Shown here: in pieces, positions 16,440 through 26,062 of the stretch | Position numbering within the stretch: position 1 is the first letter of the stretch | Layout: each line of letters opens with the position of its first letter | Assembly: GCA_017623155.1 (NCBI GenBank) | Contig: JAGAPR010000006.1 | Location: forward strand, 1-64,000 | Direction: 5' to 3' | Source: Prevotella sp. | GTDB taxonomy: Bacteria > Bacteroidota > Bacteroidia > Bacteroidales > Bacteroidaceae | DNA length: 64,000 bases | Position numbers and translations under genes: made by a program | The notes under the pieces: model-generated | Told to the model about the DNA's origin: nothing | Database searches by the model: none | The model's input: only the letters and a program-made list of their open reading frames with translations

Positions 16440-16733
16440 AATAATCAAACCGTTGAAGCGGAGATAACGGCAATTATGCCTTTACAGAGAGCCTGTGGTG
16501 CTGAGAGTCAGGTAAGAAACAAGTTGTCAAATGGACCGCTGAGGGCGCAGTCAAATGGATTTTTCCAAAGTATTCTGCGACGCTGTAGGCAAGCGTACAA
16601 ATGCCGGGGATATGTTAGTATCCTGCTAAGCGCATAGGGTCATTTCTATGAATCAAGGTGGCACCGCGGATAATGTTTGTATTATTCGTCCTTGACAGAT
16701 GGTATATTTCTGTCAAGGGCGTTTTCTGTTTTA
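16440..16733 (+). promoter_or_regulatory. T-box leader, probably tRNA-Trp responsive
   Basis: The leader has the conserved T-box word AAGGTGGCACCGCGG (16655-16669), a GAGAG/GGTGCTGAGAG stem I signature, and a rho-independent terminator (stem CCTTGACAGA/TCTGTCAAGG, about 16689-16720, then TTTTCTGTTTT). Uncharged tRNA pairing would favour the antiterminator and switch on the gene downstream. In the likely specifier region I read TGG followed by ACCGCTGAGGGC near 16540, which would be tryptophan and would fit trpB2; the specifier was placed by eye and is less certain than the T-box itself. Confidence 0.85.
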
Positions 16734-16735
16734 TA

Positions 16736-16768
16736 ACTCCTTTGGCAGTGAAAGTCAAAGGAGTTTTT
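16736..16768 (+). terminator. second terminator in the trpB2 leader
   Basis: Perfect 9-bp stem ACTCCTTTG/CAAAGGAGT (16736-16744 with 16756-16764) followed by four T, just after the T-box terminator. A second barrier to read-through before trpB2. Confidence 0.7.
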
Positions 16769-16789
16769 CCCTTATAGGAGGTAAATACA

Positions 16790-16876
16790 ATGTTGCTAAC
16801 AAAACGCTGGCGCCCTGTGGGACGCCGAATCATCAACTTACACACGGAGAAATATCATATACTAAAACCAGCTTAA
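16790..16876 (+). CDS. possible 28-residue leader peptide before trpB2
   Basis: ATG at 16790 with AGGAGGTAAATACA directly upstream, ending in TAA at 16874-16876. The peptide is basic, with a Trp at residue 7 in a KRWRP context. It sits between the second terminator and the trpB2 ribosome binding site. Translation is likely from the strong ribosome binding site, but a regulatory role is only a suggestion; it could also be chance. Confidence 0.35.
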   Translation: MLLTKRWRPVGRRIINLHTEKYHILKPA

Positions 16877-16897
16877 ACCTATACGGAGGTAATCATA

Positions 16898-18271
16898 ATG
16901 AAAACTGAAAAAATTCCTTATAAAATCTATCTTAACGAAAGCGAAATGCCGCAGTCTTGGTATAACCTGCGTGCCGATATGAAGAAGAAACCGGCACCGC
17001 TCCTTAACCCCGCAACGCTTCAGCCAATGAAGGCGGAAGAGCTTGAAGGTGTATTCTGCGAAGAACTCATTGCACAAGAGCTTGATAACGATACTCCCTA
17101 TTTTGAAATTCCCGAAGAAATCCGTAATTTCTATAAAATGTACCGTCCCGCACCGCTTGTTCGTGCCTACTGTCTTGAAGAAAAACTCCAAACTCCCGCA
17201 AAGATTTATTACAAATTTGAGGGCAACAACACCAGCGGCTCTCATAAACTGAACTCTGCTATTGCTCAAGCCTATTACGCTAAAAAGCAAGGGCTGAAAG
17301 GCGTAACCACCGAAACCGGTGCCGGTCAATGGGGCACTGCTCTTTCTATGGCTTGTTCGTATTTTGATCTTGACTGCAAGGTGTATATGGTTAAATGCTC
17401 GTATGAACAGAAGCCGTTCCGCCGTGAAGTTATGCGTACCTACGGCGCATCGGTAACTCCTTCGCCGTCAATGGAAACCGAAGTCGGCAAAAAGATCCTT
17501 GCTGAACATCCTGGCACCACCGGAAGTCTTGGTTGCGCTATTTCCGAAGCGGTGGAAAAGGCTGTTACAAGCGACGGCTACCGCTATGTGCTCGGCAGCG
17601 TACTTAATCAGGTTCTTTTGCACCAGTCAGTTATCGGTCTTGAAACAAAGGCAGCGCTTGATAAATACGGCATTAAACCCGATATGATCATCGGTTGTGC
17701 AGGCGGCGGTTCCAACCTCGGCGGTCTGATTGCTCCGTTTATGGGTGAGAAGCTGCGTGGAGAGGCGGATTACCGTATCATCGCCGTTGAGCCTGCATCC
17801 TGCCCGAGCTTTACAAGGGGCGTATATGCCTACGACTTCTGCGATACGGGCAAGGTCTGTCCGATGGCGAAAATGTATACTCTCGGTTGTGATTTCATCC
17901 CTTCTGCCAACCACGCAGGCGGTCTGCGTTATCACGGCATGAGCTCTACACTTTCCGAGCTTTATGACCAAGGACTTATGGAAGCTGTAAGTGTAAAACA
18001 AACCGATGTATTTGAGGCGGCGGAATATTTTGCAAGGGTTGAGGGTATCCTTCCCGCTCCCGAAAGCTCTCACGCCATCCGCGTTGCAATTGATGAAGCA
18101 CTGAAATATAAAGAAACCGGCGAGGAAAAAACCATCGTATTCGGTCTTACCGGCACCGGCTATTTCGATATGGTGGCTTATGAGAAATTCCACGACGGAC
18201 AGATGAGCGATTACATCCCCACCGACGCAGAGCTTGAAGCCTACCGTGCTAAACTGCCAAAAATAGATTAA
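16898..18271 (+). CDS. trpB: TrpB2-type tryptophan synthase beta chain
   Basis: 457 residues, the length of the TrpB2 subfamily. A PLP enzyme that joins indole and serine to form tryptophan. The PLP lysine is in EGNNTSGSHKLNSA, the substrate segment is ETGAGQWGTAL, and the phosphate loop is GCAGGGSNLGG; the N-terminal extension (YNLRADMKKKPAPLLNP) is typical of TrpB2. No trpA is nearby, which is common for TrpB2 and suggests use of free indole, for example salvaged from other gut microbes (inference). Controlled by a T-box leader and probably also by the sulfur-regulon palindrome at its promoter. Confidence 0.93.
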   Translation: MKTEKIPYKIYLNESEMPQSWYNLRADMKKKPAPLLNPATLQPMKAEELEGVFCEELIAQELDNDTPYFEIPEEIRNFYKMYRPAPLVRAYCLEEKLQTPAKIYYKFEGNNTSGSHKLNSAIAQAYYAKKQGLKGVTTETGAGQWGTALSMACSYFDLDCKVYMVKCSYEQKPFRREVMRTYGASVTPSPSMETEVGKKILAEHPGTTGSLGCAISEAVEKAVTSDGYRYVLGSVLNQVLLHQSVIGLETKAALDKYGIKPDMIIGCAGGGSNLGGLIAPFMGEKLRGEADYRIIAVEPASCPSFTRGVYAYDFCDTGKVCPMAKMYTLGCDFIPSANHAGGLRYHGMSSTLSELYDQGLMEAVSVKQTDVFEAAEYFARVEGILPAPESSHAIRVAIDEALKYKETGEEKTIVFGLTGTGYFDMVAYEKFHDGQMSDYIPTDAELEAYRAKLPKID

Positions 18272-18287
18272 GGAATTCGCTTATACA

Positions 18288-18320
18288 CAAAAAGGCGTCG
18301 CTATTCAGCGACGCCTTTTA
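18288..18320. terminator. bidirectional terminator between trpB2 and rrf2
   Basis: AAAAGGCGTCGC and GCGACGCCTTTT pair around a six-base loop. It serves the convergent trpB2 (plus) and metF-metH-rrf2 (minus) transcripts. Confidence 0.88.
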
Positions 18321-18345
18321 CTATGTTTTTTCTTTACGTAATTTT

Positions 18346-18747
18346 TTATTTCATCAAATCACTTAGTTTGATACCGTCAAAATAGGTATTCACCATATTG
18401 TGAAACTCTGTCCACATTGGAAGTGTAGGACATGTATCTGCTCGGTCGCACTTTTCTGCATTACATTGAAGGCAGGTAACGGGAGCAAGATCGCCCTCTG
18501 CGAGTCGTAAAATATCGCCTACTTTGTAATCCTTAGGTTCTCTTGACAATCGGTATCCACCACCTTTACCATGAACACCCTCGACATAATTATTCTTTGA
18601 AAGTACAGGCATAATCCTTTCGATATATTTAAGCGATAAACCCTGACGCTCAGCCACTTTTTTCATTGCAATATAGCCATCACTTTGATTTTGTGCCAGG
18701 TCAAGCATTACTCGCAGTGCATATCTCCCTCTTGTTGAGATCAACAT
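18346..18747 (-). CDS. Rrf2-family regulator (IscR/CymR-like)
   Basis: 133 residues. Winged-helix repressor of the Rrf2 family: MLISTRGRYALRVMLDLAQ, a recognition segment near LSLKYIERIMPVLSKNNYVEGVHGKGGGYRLSR, and a C-terminal dimer helix. Four cysteines (92, 95, 100, 106; C-x2-C-x4-C-x5-C) lie where IscR has its Fe-S cluster ligands, whereas CymR-type cysteine regulators lack them; an Fe-S or redox-sensing role is therefore possible. It is last in the metF-activation-metH operon, its start overlapping the metH stop (TAATG). The palindromes at 16391 and 28704 and the related word near 22735 are its likely targets (inference). Confidence 0.9.
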   Translation of the reverse strand: MLISTRGRYALRVMLDLAQNQSDGYIAMKKVAERQGLSLKYIERIMPVLSKNNYVEGVHGKGGGYRLSREPKDYKVGDILRLAEGDLAPVTCLQCNAEKCDRADTCPTLPMWTEFHNMVNTYFDGIKLSDLMK

Positions 18748-21152
18748 TATACATTTCCTCCTATAATATTCTCGGCATAGCGGACAGTTTCCATCGCATC
18801 CTTTGCATATTTATCCGCGCCTATTTTATCGGCATATTCTTTTGTTAAAACAGCACCGCCTACCACGATCTTGCACCAAGGGGCCTTAACTTTTAGTTGT
18901 TTGATGGTTTCCTCCATAGCGGGAACGGTGGTGGTCATAAGAGCGCTAAGTCCAACTAAAGGTGCGTGAAGCTGCATAGCCGTTTCTACAATTTTTTCGG
19001 GCGGTACGTCTTTGCCAAGATCCACAACATTAAAGCCATAGTTTTCGAGCAAGAGCTTTACTATATTTTTGCCGATATCGTGAATATCACCGTGAACGGT
19101 GGCAATTACAAAAGTACCTTTATCGGCGGATTTTTCACCGCCTGCCATAAACGATTTTATAACTTCAAAGGCGCTTTTGGCGGCTTCAGCACTCATAAGT
19201 AACTGCGGCAGATAGACCGTCTTTTCTTCAAAGCCTTTGCCTACGGTGTTGAGCGCAGGGATGATCTCGCTATTAACAATTTCGAGCGGAGCAATGCTTG
19301 AAAGCAGCATCTTTGTAAGTTCAGCGGCTTTATCCTTGAATCCTTTTATAACAGCATGTTGAAGCTCGGAAGAAAATTCTTCGGAAGTCTTTTTAGTTTC
19401 AGCGGTTGTAGCAGGTGCGGTAACTGTAAACAAATCTGCCACACTGATATATTCCGCACAGTTTTCGTCCATTCCTTTTAGCGCTTTATAGGTGTAGTAG
19501 GTTTTCATCATATCAACAGAGTACGGATTCATAATAGCCGCTGAAAGTCCGTTTTCGAGAGCTAAAGCAAAAAACGTGCCGTTTATGGCATCCCTGTTCG
19601 GCAGTCCGAAGGAAATGTTTGAAACGCCGAGAGAGGTATGGCAACCAAGCGTATATTTTATCGTTTTAAGCGAGGACAGAGTGGCAAGAGCCGCTTTGTT
19701 GTCAGCGCTTATGGTCATAGCCAACGTGTCGAAAATGATATCCTTTCTTTCGATGCCGTATTTTGCGGCGGTATAGAGTATCTTTTCGGCAATTTTAACT
19801 CTGCCTTCGGCCGTTTCGGGAATACCATCCTCATCTAAAGTAAGGGCTACCACCACTCCGCCGTATTTTTTAACCAGCGGAAATACGGTCTCCATACTCT
19901 CACGCTTACCGTTTACGGAATTGATCATTGCTTTACCGTTATAACGGCGAAGCGCCGCTTCCATTGCGGTAACATCAGCGGTATCGATCTGTAAAGGCAG
20001 GTCGATCACTGCCTGCAATTCACAAACGGCATTTTTTAGCATTCCCACTTCGTCAATATCGGGAAGTCCCACATTGACATCAAGGATATGCACACCCTTT
20101 TCCTGCTGATTGACACCCTCAGACAGAATATAATCCATATCGTTATCAAGCAGTGCCTGCTTAAAACGCTTTTTACCCGTAGGATTGATACGCTCACCGA
20201 TAAGGACCGGCTTTTCGCCGAATTCTACCGAATGGGTATAAGAAGATACCATTGTTATAGTCTTATTTTGGGTAGGCATCGGTGCGAAATCAGAAGTCTT
20301 GCGATATAAAGACTCAATGTATTCCGGTGTAGTGCCACAGCAACCGCCCACAAGACGAACGCCTTTTTTCACAAGAGAAGACACTTCATCAGAAAATTCA
20401 TCGGCCGTTACATCAAAAACCGTTTTACCGTTTACCGACTTTGGAAGTCCTGCATTGGGTTTTAGTATTACAGGAACAGATGCATATTTAAGCAGTTCCG
20501 CTGCAACACCTCGAAGCTGACGAGGGCCTAAAGAGCAGTTTGCACCCAAGGCATCTGCGCCCATACCTTCGAGAAGTGCCACCATAGCGGCAGGTGTTGC
20601 ACCCGTCATCAGCTTACCGTCCTCACCGTAAGCGTTGGAAACGATTACGGGAAGATTACTGTTTTCCTTTGCGGCAAGGAGAGCGGCTTTGGTTTCGTAA
20701 GAGTCGTTCATTGTTTCAATGATAATAAGGTCTACGCCGTATTTTACGCCAAGCTTTACGGTTTTGGCAAAAACGCTTACCGCATCCTCAAAATCAAGAT
20801 CACCAAGAGGTTTTAACAGTTTTCCTGACGGTCCTATATCAAGTGCTATAAATTTTTCGCTCTTAGATGCAGACTGTTCTCTTGCGGCTTTAGCATTAAA
20901 AACAGCCGCCATTATGATATTTTCAAGCTCGTCCTCAGCAAATTTAAGAATATTTGCGCCAAAGGTATTGGTACAAACAACATTACTACCCGCATCAAAG
21001 TAAGCTTTGTGAATGTTTGTAATCACGTCGGGGTGCGACAAATTCCAGCGTTCGGGATGTTCTCCAGGTTTTAATCCTTGCGCCTGCAACAGCGTTCCCA
21101 TACCGCCGTCAAGATACACTATGTTGTTTTTTAGATATTCTCTGAAATTCAT
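18747..21152 (-). CDS. metH: cobalamin-dependent methionine synthase, MetH without reactivation domain
   Basis: 801 residues. Transfers the methyl group of methyltetrahydrofolate to homocysteine through cobalamin. Order: homocysteine domain (DGGMGTLLQ near residue 17; zinc ligands in GANCSLGP and GGCCGTTPEY), pterin-binding domain (PVLIGERINPTG onward, about 315-570), B12 cap (about 580-670), and B12-binding domain with VHGDIHDIGKNIV carrying the axial His. The C-terminal AdoMet reactivation domain of E. coli MetH is absent and is supplied by the separate upstream gene at 21152-21811, with which it overlaps by one base. Operon: metF, activation protein, metH, rrf2. Confidence 0.94.
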   Translation of the reverse strand: MNFREYLKNNIVYLDGGMGTLLQAQGLKPGEHPERWNLSHPDVITNIHKAYFDAGSNVVCTNTFGANILKFAEDELENIIMAAVFNAKAAREQSASKSEKFIALDIGPSGKLLKPLGDLDFEDAVSVFAKTVKLGVKYGVDLIIIETMNDSYETKAALLAAKENSNLPVIVSNAYGEDGKLMTGATPAAMVALLEGMGADALGANCSLGPRQLRGVAAELLKYASVPVILKPNAGLPKSVNGKTVFDVTADEFSDEVSSLVKKGVRLVGGCCGTTPEYIESLYRKTSDFAPMPTQNKTITMVSSYTHSVEFGEKPVLIGERINPTGKKRFKQALLDNDMDYILSEGVNQQEKGVHILDVNVGLPDIDEVGMLKNAVCELQAVIDLPLQIDTADVTAMEAALRRYNGKAMINSVNGKRESMETVFPLVKKYGGVVVALTLDEDGIPETAEGRVKIAEKILYTAAKYGIERKDIIFDTLAMTISADNKAALATLSSLKTIKYTLGCHTSLGVSNISFGLPNRDAINGTFFALALENGLSAAIMNPYSVDMMKTYYTYKALKGMDENCAEYISVADLFTVTAPATTAETKKTSEEFSSELQHAVIKGFKDKAAELTKMLLSSIAPLEIVNSEIIPALNTVGKGFEEKTVYLPQLLMSAEAAKSAFEVIKSFMAGGEKSADKGTFVIATVHGDIHDIGKNIVKLLLENYGFNVVDLGKDVPPEKIVETAMQLHAPLVGLSALMTTTVPAMEETIKQLKVKAPWCKIVVGGAVLTKEYADKIGADKYAKDAMETVRYAENIIGGNV

Positions 21153-21811
21153 TAGACACCTCTGAATGTGCAGTTTTTCATATTACAAACATCGCATTTA
21201 TTTTTTGTTTGTTTTTCCTCGCCGCCAAGTCCTACTATTGCCGTAACCGATTTTGACGGCGACATAAGCAGACTGTCAGTCAAGGTCAGCCCTATCTGCT
21301 TTTCGGGGGAAAGCACGGCAAAAATATCCTTTTGTGCGGTGAGTGGCAAATCGCCGTAACCAGGGCTGAATCGTGGTCTTGTGCCTACATTATATTCTTT
21401 TGAAATATCGGCACAAAAAGCGTCACAAAGCGCCTCTATCCGCTCAGCGCCGATAGCCTGAAACATCAGCGCTTTTGAGGGGGAAATCCGTCCGTATTTA
21501 GCAATAAGACGGTCAATTTCTACGCCTATCGTTGCGGCAAAAAGAATAGCCTTTTTTGAGCCATTAAGATTAAGTGCCAACTTTTCGGACTTAAAGCTTA
21601 ATAAATCAAAGTTGCAAATATCTCCACTTGTTTTAACGGGTAACTCGCGGTAACAAACCTTATATGTAAATTTATCTTTTGCTTCCTTTATGCACTCTTC
21701 AAGAAGCAACAATACCTCTTTATTTGCCGCTTTACACCCTGCATACCGCAAGATTTCCTTTTCGCAAAAAGGCGGCTCGTTATAGGTTTTACTTAAAATC
21801 ACAGAATTCAT
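21152..21811 (-). CDS. methionine synthase activation-domain protein
   Basis: 219 residues. A free-standing version of the MetH reactivation domain, which binds S-adenosylmethionine and remethylates oxidised cob(II)alamin. Recognised by the motif RPRFSPGYGDLPL near residue 147 and SKSVTAIVGLG; a Cys-rich C-terminus (CDVCNMKNC) follows. It lies between metF and metH with overlaps on both sides, so the three products are translationally coupled. Splitting of this domain from MetH is known in anaerobes. Confidence 0.88.
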   Translation of the reverse strand: MNSVILSKTYNEPPFCEKEILRYAGCKAANKEVLLLLEECIKEAKDKFTYKVCYRELPVKTSGDICNFDLLSFKSEKLALNLNGSKKAILFAATIGVEIDRLIAKYGRISPSKALMFQAIGAERIEALCDAFCADISKEYNVGTRPRFSPGYGDLPLTAQKDIFAVLSPEKQIGLTLTDSLLMSPSKSVTAIVGLGGEEKQTKNKCDVCNMKNCTFRGV

Positions 21812-22686
21812 TTTCCTAACATATCCGAAAGATTATTTTGTATCTTTGCCGCCACGTCGGGCTTGTTCATCGAGTATACATGCACATTGGTGATACCGTT
21901 AGCATATAAATCGATAATCTGGTCGGTAGCATAGGCAATACCTGCCTGCTTCATAGCGGCAGGATCAGAACCGAATTTATCCACAAGACTTTTGAAACGC
22001 TGTGGCATAAACGAGCCTGAGAGTTTGATAGCACGGTCGACCTGATTGGCATTTGTGATAGGCATAATTCCCGGAATAACAGGTACAGTAATACCCGCCT
22101 CACGAATCTTATAAAGGAAATTATATAAAAGATTATTATCAAAAAACATCTGCGTGGTCAGAAAATCACAACCAGCATCCACTTTTTCTTTAAGTCTTTT
22201 TATATCATCTTTTTGATTTACACTTTCGGGATGAATTTCGGGATAGCAAGCGCCGCCAATACAAAAATCTGGGTTGGCAACTTTGAGTTCTAAAACAAGG
22301 TCTATGGCGTGCTTATAGTCCCAACCGCTTCGGTCGGCATTTTGGAGTTCTGCAGGGATATCTCCTCTGAGCGCCATAACATTCTGGATTCCCGCCGCTT
22401 TTATTTCTTCGATCTTTTTCTTTATGGTTTCCTTTGTTGATGAAACACAAGTGAGGTGCTCTAAGGTTGGCACACCGTAAAGCTTTTTTATATTCTTTGC
22501 AATGTTAAGCGTGTATTCACTTGTGCCGCCACCTGCACCGTATGTAACACTCATAAAGGAAGGGCAAAGCTTTGCAATTCCCTCTGTGGCAGCTTTCACG
22601 CTTTCAAAACTCGTTTCTGTTTTAGGCGGAAAAACCTCGAAAGAAAGGGATAATTTATTTTGAGTAATTATATCAATGATTTTCAT
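21808..22686 (-). CDS. metF: methylenetetrahydrofolate reductase
   Basis: 292 residues, typical MetF length. Reduces methylene-THF to methyl-THF, the methyl donor for MetH encoded downstream. TIM-barrel flavoprotein signatures: SFEVFPPKTE at the N-terminus, PSFMSVTYGAGG, LEHLTCV, NVMALRGDIP, GGACYPEIHPES, FLTTQMFFDN and PVIPGIMPI. It is first in the operon; the stop overlaps the next start by 4 bases. A promoter with a partial copy of the sulfur-regulon word lies just upstream. Confidence 0.94.
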   Translation of the reverse strand: MKIIDIITQNKLSLSFEVFPPKTETSFESVKAATEGIAKLCPSFMSVTYGAGGGTSEYTLNIAKNIKKLYGVPTLEHLTCVSSTKETIKKKIEEIKAAGIQNVMALRGDIPAELQNADRSGWDYKHAIDLVLELKVANPDFCIGGACYPEIHPESVNQKDDIKRLKEKVDAGCDFLTTQMFFDNNLLYNFLYKIREAGITVPVIPGIMPITNANQVDRAIKLSGSFMPQRFKSLVDKFGSDPAAMKQAGIAYATDQIIDLYANGITNVHVYSMNKPDVAAKIQNNLSDMLGK

Positions 22687-22719
22687 AGCTGTGTTCCTTT
22701 TTACAAAATCTTACAAAGT

Positions 22720-22749
22720 ATTATACACCCAAACAGGTAGGTAAATCAA
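22720..22749 (-). promoter_or_regulatory. metF operon promoter
   Basis: Minus-strand TTGATT (22744-22749), 18 bases, TATAAT (22720-22725). The spacer starts TTTACCTACC, a half-site of the palindrome at the trpB2 and metY promoters, so the Rrf2 protein encoded in this operon may regulate itself here. The second half-site is weak. Confidence 0.6.
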
Positions 22750-22759
22750 GCAAATATCA

Positions 22760-23824
22760 TTATTTTATTGTACCGCCGCCAAGAACGATATCTCCGTCAT
22801 AGAGCACTGCGGCTTGTCCGAGTGTGATGGCCCGTTGCGGCTCGTCGAAAGCGATATGAACGGTATCTGCTCCCGTGGGAATAACGGTTGCCCACCGTTC
22901 CGGCTGACGATAGCGTATTTTGACCTTGCAGCGAAACGCACCCCCAGGTACTTTGCCGCTTATCCAATTAAAATCGGATACATCAGCCTCGCGGCTGAAC
23001 AGATCGTCATTACTGCCGAGAACGACATTACCGCTTTCCGGACAGATCCCGCATACATACAGGGGCTCGGTGCTTGAAATACCAAGACCTTTTCGCTGAC
23101 CTATGGTGTAATGAATCACGCCCTTGTGCTGTCCGAGAATATTGCCTTGCTTATCTACAAAGTTGCCCGAATTTGTTTTTTTACCTGTGTTCCGTTCGAT
23201 AACACTGGCATAATCACCGTTTGGCACAAAGCATATATCCTGACTGTCAGGCTTGTCGGCATTGATAAATCCGTTTTTCTCTGCAATCTGCCGCACCTCA
23301 GTCTTTCTTATATTTCCGAGCGGAAACATGGTGTGTGCAAGCTGCTCTTGTGTCATAGAATACAGTACATAACTTTGGTCTTTGGTTTCATCCAAGGCTT
23401 TTTTCAGTACAAATTTACCGTCTTGTTCTTCTATTCTTGCATAATGCCCCGTTACAATATAATCGCAACCGAGAATTTTCGCCCGTTCAAAGAGCTTGTC
23501 AAACTTCATACAGCGGTTGCAGTCGATACACGGATTCGGGGTGATTCCGTTTTCATAGCTTTCGATAAATTTTCGGATGACCGTATCACGAAAAGCATCG
23601 GTAAAATTGAACACATAGAACGGCATACCGAGCTTATAAGCTACACTTCTTGCATCCTCAACATCGTCAAGAGAACAACAGGTACGTGAACGCTCGATAC
23701 CCGCATCTTCATTGTGATACAGCTTCATCGTGCAGCCGATACAGTCAAAGCCGCTATCTTTCATCAGCTTCGCCGCAAGAGAGGAATCTACTCCGCCGCT
23801 CATAGCAATCAGTGCCTTTTTCAT
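22760..23824 (-). CDS. mnmA: tRNA-specific 2-thiouridylase MnmA
   Basis: 354 residues from the ATG at 23824, which has GGAGTGTAAA upstream and starts one base after the iscU stop; the frame continues upstream through iscU but that is not coding. Thiolates U34 of tRNA-Lys/Glu/Gln using sulfur from a cysteine desulfurase. Shows the PP-loop SGGVDSSLAAKLM, the first catalytic Cys in NPCIDCNRCMKF, GHYARI, SQDICFVP (second catalytic Cys) and the C-terminal beta domains with IGQRKGLGI. It is last in the metY-cysK-ecfS-nifS-iscU-mnmA run, so the sulfur donor is encoded in the same operon. Confidence 0.94.
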   Translation of the reverse strand: MKKALIAMSGGVDSSLAAKLMKDSGFDCIGCTMKLYHNEDAGIERSRTCCSLDDVEDARSVAYKLGMPFYVFNFTDAFRDTVIRKFIESYENGITPNPCIDCNRCMKFDKLFERAKILGCDYIVTGHYARIEEQDGKFVLKKALDETKDQSYVLYSMTQEQLAHTMFPLGNIRKTEVRQIAEKNGFINADKPDSQDICFVPNGDYASVIERNTGKKTNSGNFVDKQGNILGQHKGVIHYTIGQRKGLGISSTEPLYVCGICPESGNVVLGSNDDLFSREADVSDFNWISGKVPGGAFRCKVKIRYRQPERWATVIPTGADTVHIAFDEPQRAITLGQAAVLYDGDIVLGGGTIK

Positions 23825-23825
23825 T

Positions 23826-24260
23826 TTACACTCCGCAGCAATGACCACAACTCTCACAGTCGGGGAAAAGCTTATGGTCGTATTCAATTCCGTTTTTGTC
23901 GTAGTAGTCCTTCAGCGCCGCTTTGATCGCTTCTTCCGCAAGCACAGAGCAGTGCAGTTTATGAGCCGGCAGACCGTCCAGCGCTTCAACGACCGCTTTG
24001 TTGGTAAGAGCCAGAGCCTCCGAAACCGGCTTACCCTTAATAAGCTCGGTTGCCATTGAGCTTGAAGCAATAGCAGAACCGCAACCGAAGGTCTCAAATT
24101 TTACATCTGCAATAATGTCGTTCTCTATCTTCAAATAGATCTTCATAATATCGCCGCACTTGGCGTTACCGACTTCACCTATACCGTCAGCATCTTCAAT
24201 CACGCCAATATTACGGGGATTTCTGAAATGATCCATTACCTTGTCGCTATATAAAGCCAT
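23826..24260 (-). CDS. iscU: Fe-S scaffold IscU/NifU-type protein
   Basis: 144 residues. Scaffold on which Fe-S clusters are built from sulfur delivered by the desulfurase encoded just upstream (9-base gap). The three cluster cysteines are in GNAKCGD, ETFGCGSAIASSSM and LHCSVLAEEAIKAA. The C-terminus ends in DCESCGHCCGV, an extra four-Cys cluster beyond the classical IscU fold; such short Cys tails occur in clostridial NifU-like proteins. Confidence 0.92.
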   Translation of the reverse strand: MALYSDKVMDHFRNPRNIGVIEDADGIGEVGNAKCGDIMKIYLKIENDIIADVKFETFGCGSAIASSSMATELIKGKPVSEALALTNKAVVEALDGLPAHKLHCSVLAEEAIKAALKDYYDKNGIEYDHKLFPDCESCGHCCGV

Positions 24261-24269
24261 AACTTAACC

Positions 24270-25469
24270 TCACTTTATTACAAATTCTTTTTTTCCACTT
24301 ACAAGATCTCGCCAAATGGGAGAAATACTACGCAGATATTCCACCACTTCTTTTACTGCTTTTATTGTATAATTGATTTCTTCCTCCGTGTTTTCTTCTG
24401 AAAGAGAGAGCCGCAGTGAGCCGTGAGCGATATCGTGCACTCTGCCGATGGCAAGGAGCACATGGCTCGGGTCAAGCGAACCCGATGTGCAAGCCGAACC
24501 CGACGAAGCACATACACCTTTATCATCGAGAAGAAGTAAAAGAGATTCTCCTTCAATGCCCTCAAAGCAGAAGTTCACATTGCCGGGCAGTCTCTTTTTG
24601 GCATCGCCGTTGAGAACAGAATGCGGAACCTCAGAAAGTCCGGCAATCAGCTTATCCCGCAAAACTGTTAATTTTTCTGTGTTTTCATCTGTATGTCTAC
24701 AGGCCTCTTCAAGAGCCGCTGCCATTCCCATAATCGCAGGGATATTCTCAGTTCCTGCACGCTTTCCACGTTCCTGTGCGCCACCTTCAATAAGGTTTGT
24801 AAGTCTTATTCCTTTTCTTGCATACAAAGCACCTATTCCCTTAGGGCCGTGGAATTTATGCGCCGACAAGGACAGCATATCTATATTCTGTTCTTTTACA
24901 TCTATGTGAAGATGTCCCGCCGCCTGCACTGCATCGGTATGGAAAATGACACCTTTTTCACGGCAAACGGCACCAATCTCTTTGATAGGCTGAACGGTGC
25001 CTATCTCATTGTTGGCATACATAATTGTAACAAGGCAGGTATCTTTACGAATGGCTTCACGCACCTGCTCGGGCGTTACAAGCCCGTTTTCGTGAACATC
25101 AAGAAGCGTGATTTCAAAGCCATCCTTTTTGAGTTTGTCAAGTGTATGCAAAACGGCATGGTGTTCAAATGCGGTGGAAACAATATGCTTCTTTCCTTTA
25201 CTTTCACCAAGTCTTGCGGCGGATAGGATTGCCTGATTATCCGCTTCGCTTCCGCCGGATGTAAAGGTGATCTCCCTCGCCTCACATCCGAGCAATTTGG
25301 CGATGCGCTCACGAGCATTTACAAGTGCTTCATTTGCCCTTTGTCCTACGGAATGAAGACTTGAAGGATTACCGTAAATACTATCCATATAGGGTAGCAT
25401 TGCCTCAATTGCAGACTTACTCATTTTTGTTGTTGCGGCATTATCAAGATAAATAATTTTTTCTGTCAT
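24270..25469 (-). CDS. iscS: cysteine desulfurase (NifS/IscS)
   Basis: 399 residues. PLP enzyme that takes sulfur from cysteine as a persulfide for Fe-S clusters and tRNA thiolation. N-terminal [14 protein letters not shown]-lysine in [16 protein letters not shown], and the catalytic loop [17 protein letters not shown] with the active Cys. Followed by iscU and mnmA, the two usual sulfur acceptors. The start overlaps the ECF gene stop by 4 bases. Confidence 0.94.
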   Translation of the reverse strand: MTEKIIYLDNAATTKMSKSAIEAMLPYMDSIYGNPSSLHSVGQRANEALVNARERIAKLLGCEAREITFTSGGSEADNQAILSAARLGESKGKKHIVSTAFEHHAVLHTLDKLKKDGFEITLLDVHENGLVTPEQVREAIRKDTCLVTIMYANNEIGTVQPIKEIGAVCREKGVIFHTDAVQAAGHLHIDVKEQNIDMLSLSAHKFHGPKGIGALYARKGIRLTNLIEGGAQERGKRAGTENIPAIMGMAAALEEACRHTDENTEKLTVLRDKLIAGLSEVPHSVLNGDAKKRLPGNVNFCFEGIEGESLLLLLDDKGVCASSGSACTSGSLDPSHVLLAIGRVHDIAHGSLRLSLSEENTEEEINYTIKAVKEVVEYLRSISPIWRDLVSGKKEFVIK

Positions 25470-25999
25470 TTTAACAAACCTTTCCCCCTAAACAGTTCAA
25501 CTAATTTACATTTCCAGCAAAGTATCATACTCACGATAGCGCCGACTCCCGCTTGTAAGATCTGGTAAGGCAGTTTGAGAACGGCATATTCCGGTGTGCT
25601 GTAAATAAACGCTCTGCCGAGAGAATAACCGACCACCATAATAACGGCACCGATTGTCACACCGATTCCTGACGAGAGCACCGGATGCTTTTTGAGTACA
25701 TAATGCGAAAATACCGAGATAACTACCGCTTGTAAACCGTGAGTTACGAGAGATACAAACATCGGAAGCGGATAGAAGAATAAGTCGCCTAAAAAAGCAC
25801 CTACACCGCCGACCATAAATGCGGCGAGCGGATCCAATAGGATAGCGGCAGTACATATGATAATATCATTCATATACAGATGACCGCCGGGAACAGGAAC
25901 ACCAAACGAGCTCATTGCTACATTGAGTGCCATAAAAACGGCGGTAATGCACAACCAATAGGTTGTTCGTTTAACTTTTTGATTTTTATTTTCAGACAT
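25466..25999 (-). CDS. ECF transporter S component-like membrane protein
   Basis: 177 residues from the ATG at 25999, which has AAAGGAAG upstream (a longer frame to 26050 lacks a site). About five to six hydrophobic helices and the S-component signature [36 protein letters not shown]. Such proteins bind a vitamin or small metabolite and pair with a shared energizing module, which is not encoded here. Given its place between cysK and iscS, a thiamine, biotin or sulfur-compound substrate would be plausible, but the sequence does not show which. Confidence 0.8.
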   Translation of the reverse strand: MSENKNQKVKRTTYWLCITAVFMALNVAMSSFGVPVPGGHLYMNDIIICTAAILLDPLAAFMVGGVGAFLGDLFFYPLPMFVSLVTHGLQAVVISVFSHYVLKKHPVLSSGIGVTIGAVIMVVGYSLGRAFIYSTPEYAVLKLPYQILQAGVGAIVSMILCWKCKLVELFRGKGLLK

Positions 26000-26062
26000 A
26001 ACAGTAAACTTCCTTTCCTCAAAAAGACCGGTGCCCAAAGCGTAAGGCACCGGCGCTTTTCA

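Noticed and set aside
16615..16845. Minus-strand open frame in the T-box region
   Set aside because: It covers the T-box, its terminator and the leader frame, and has no start signals.
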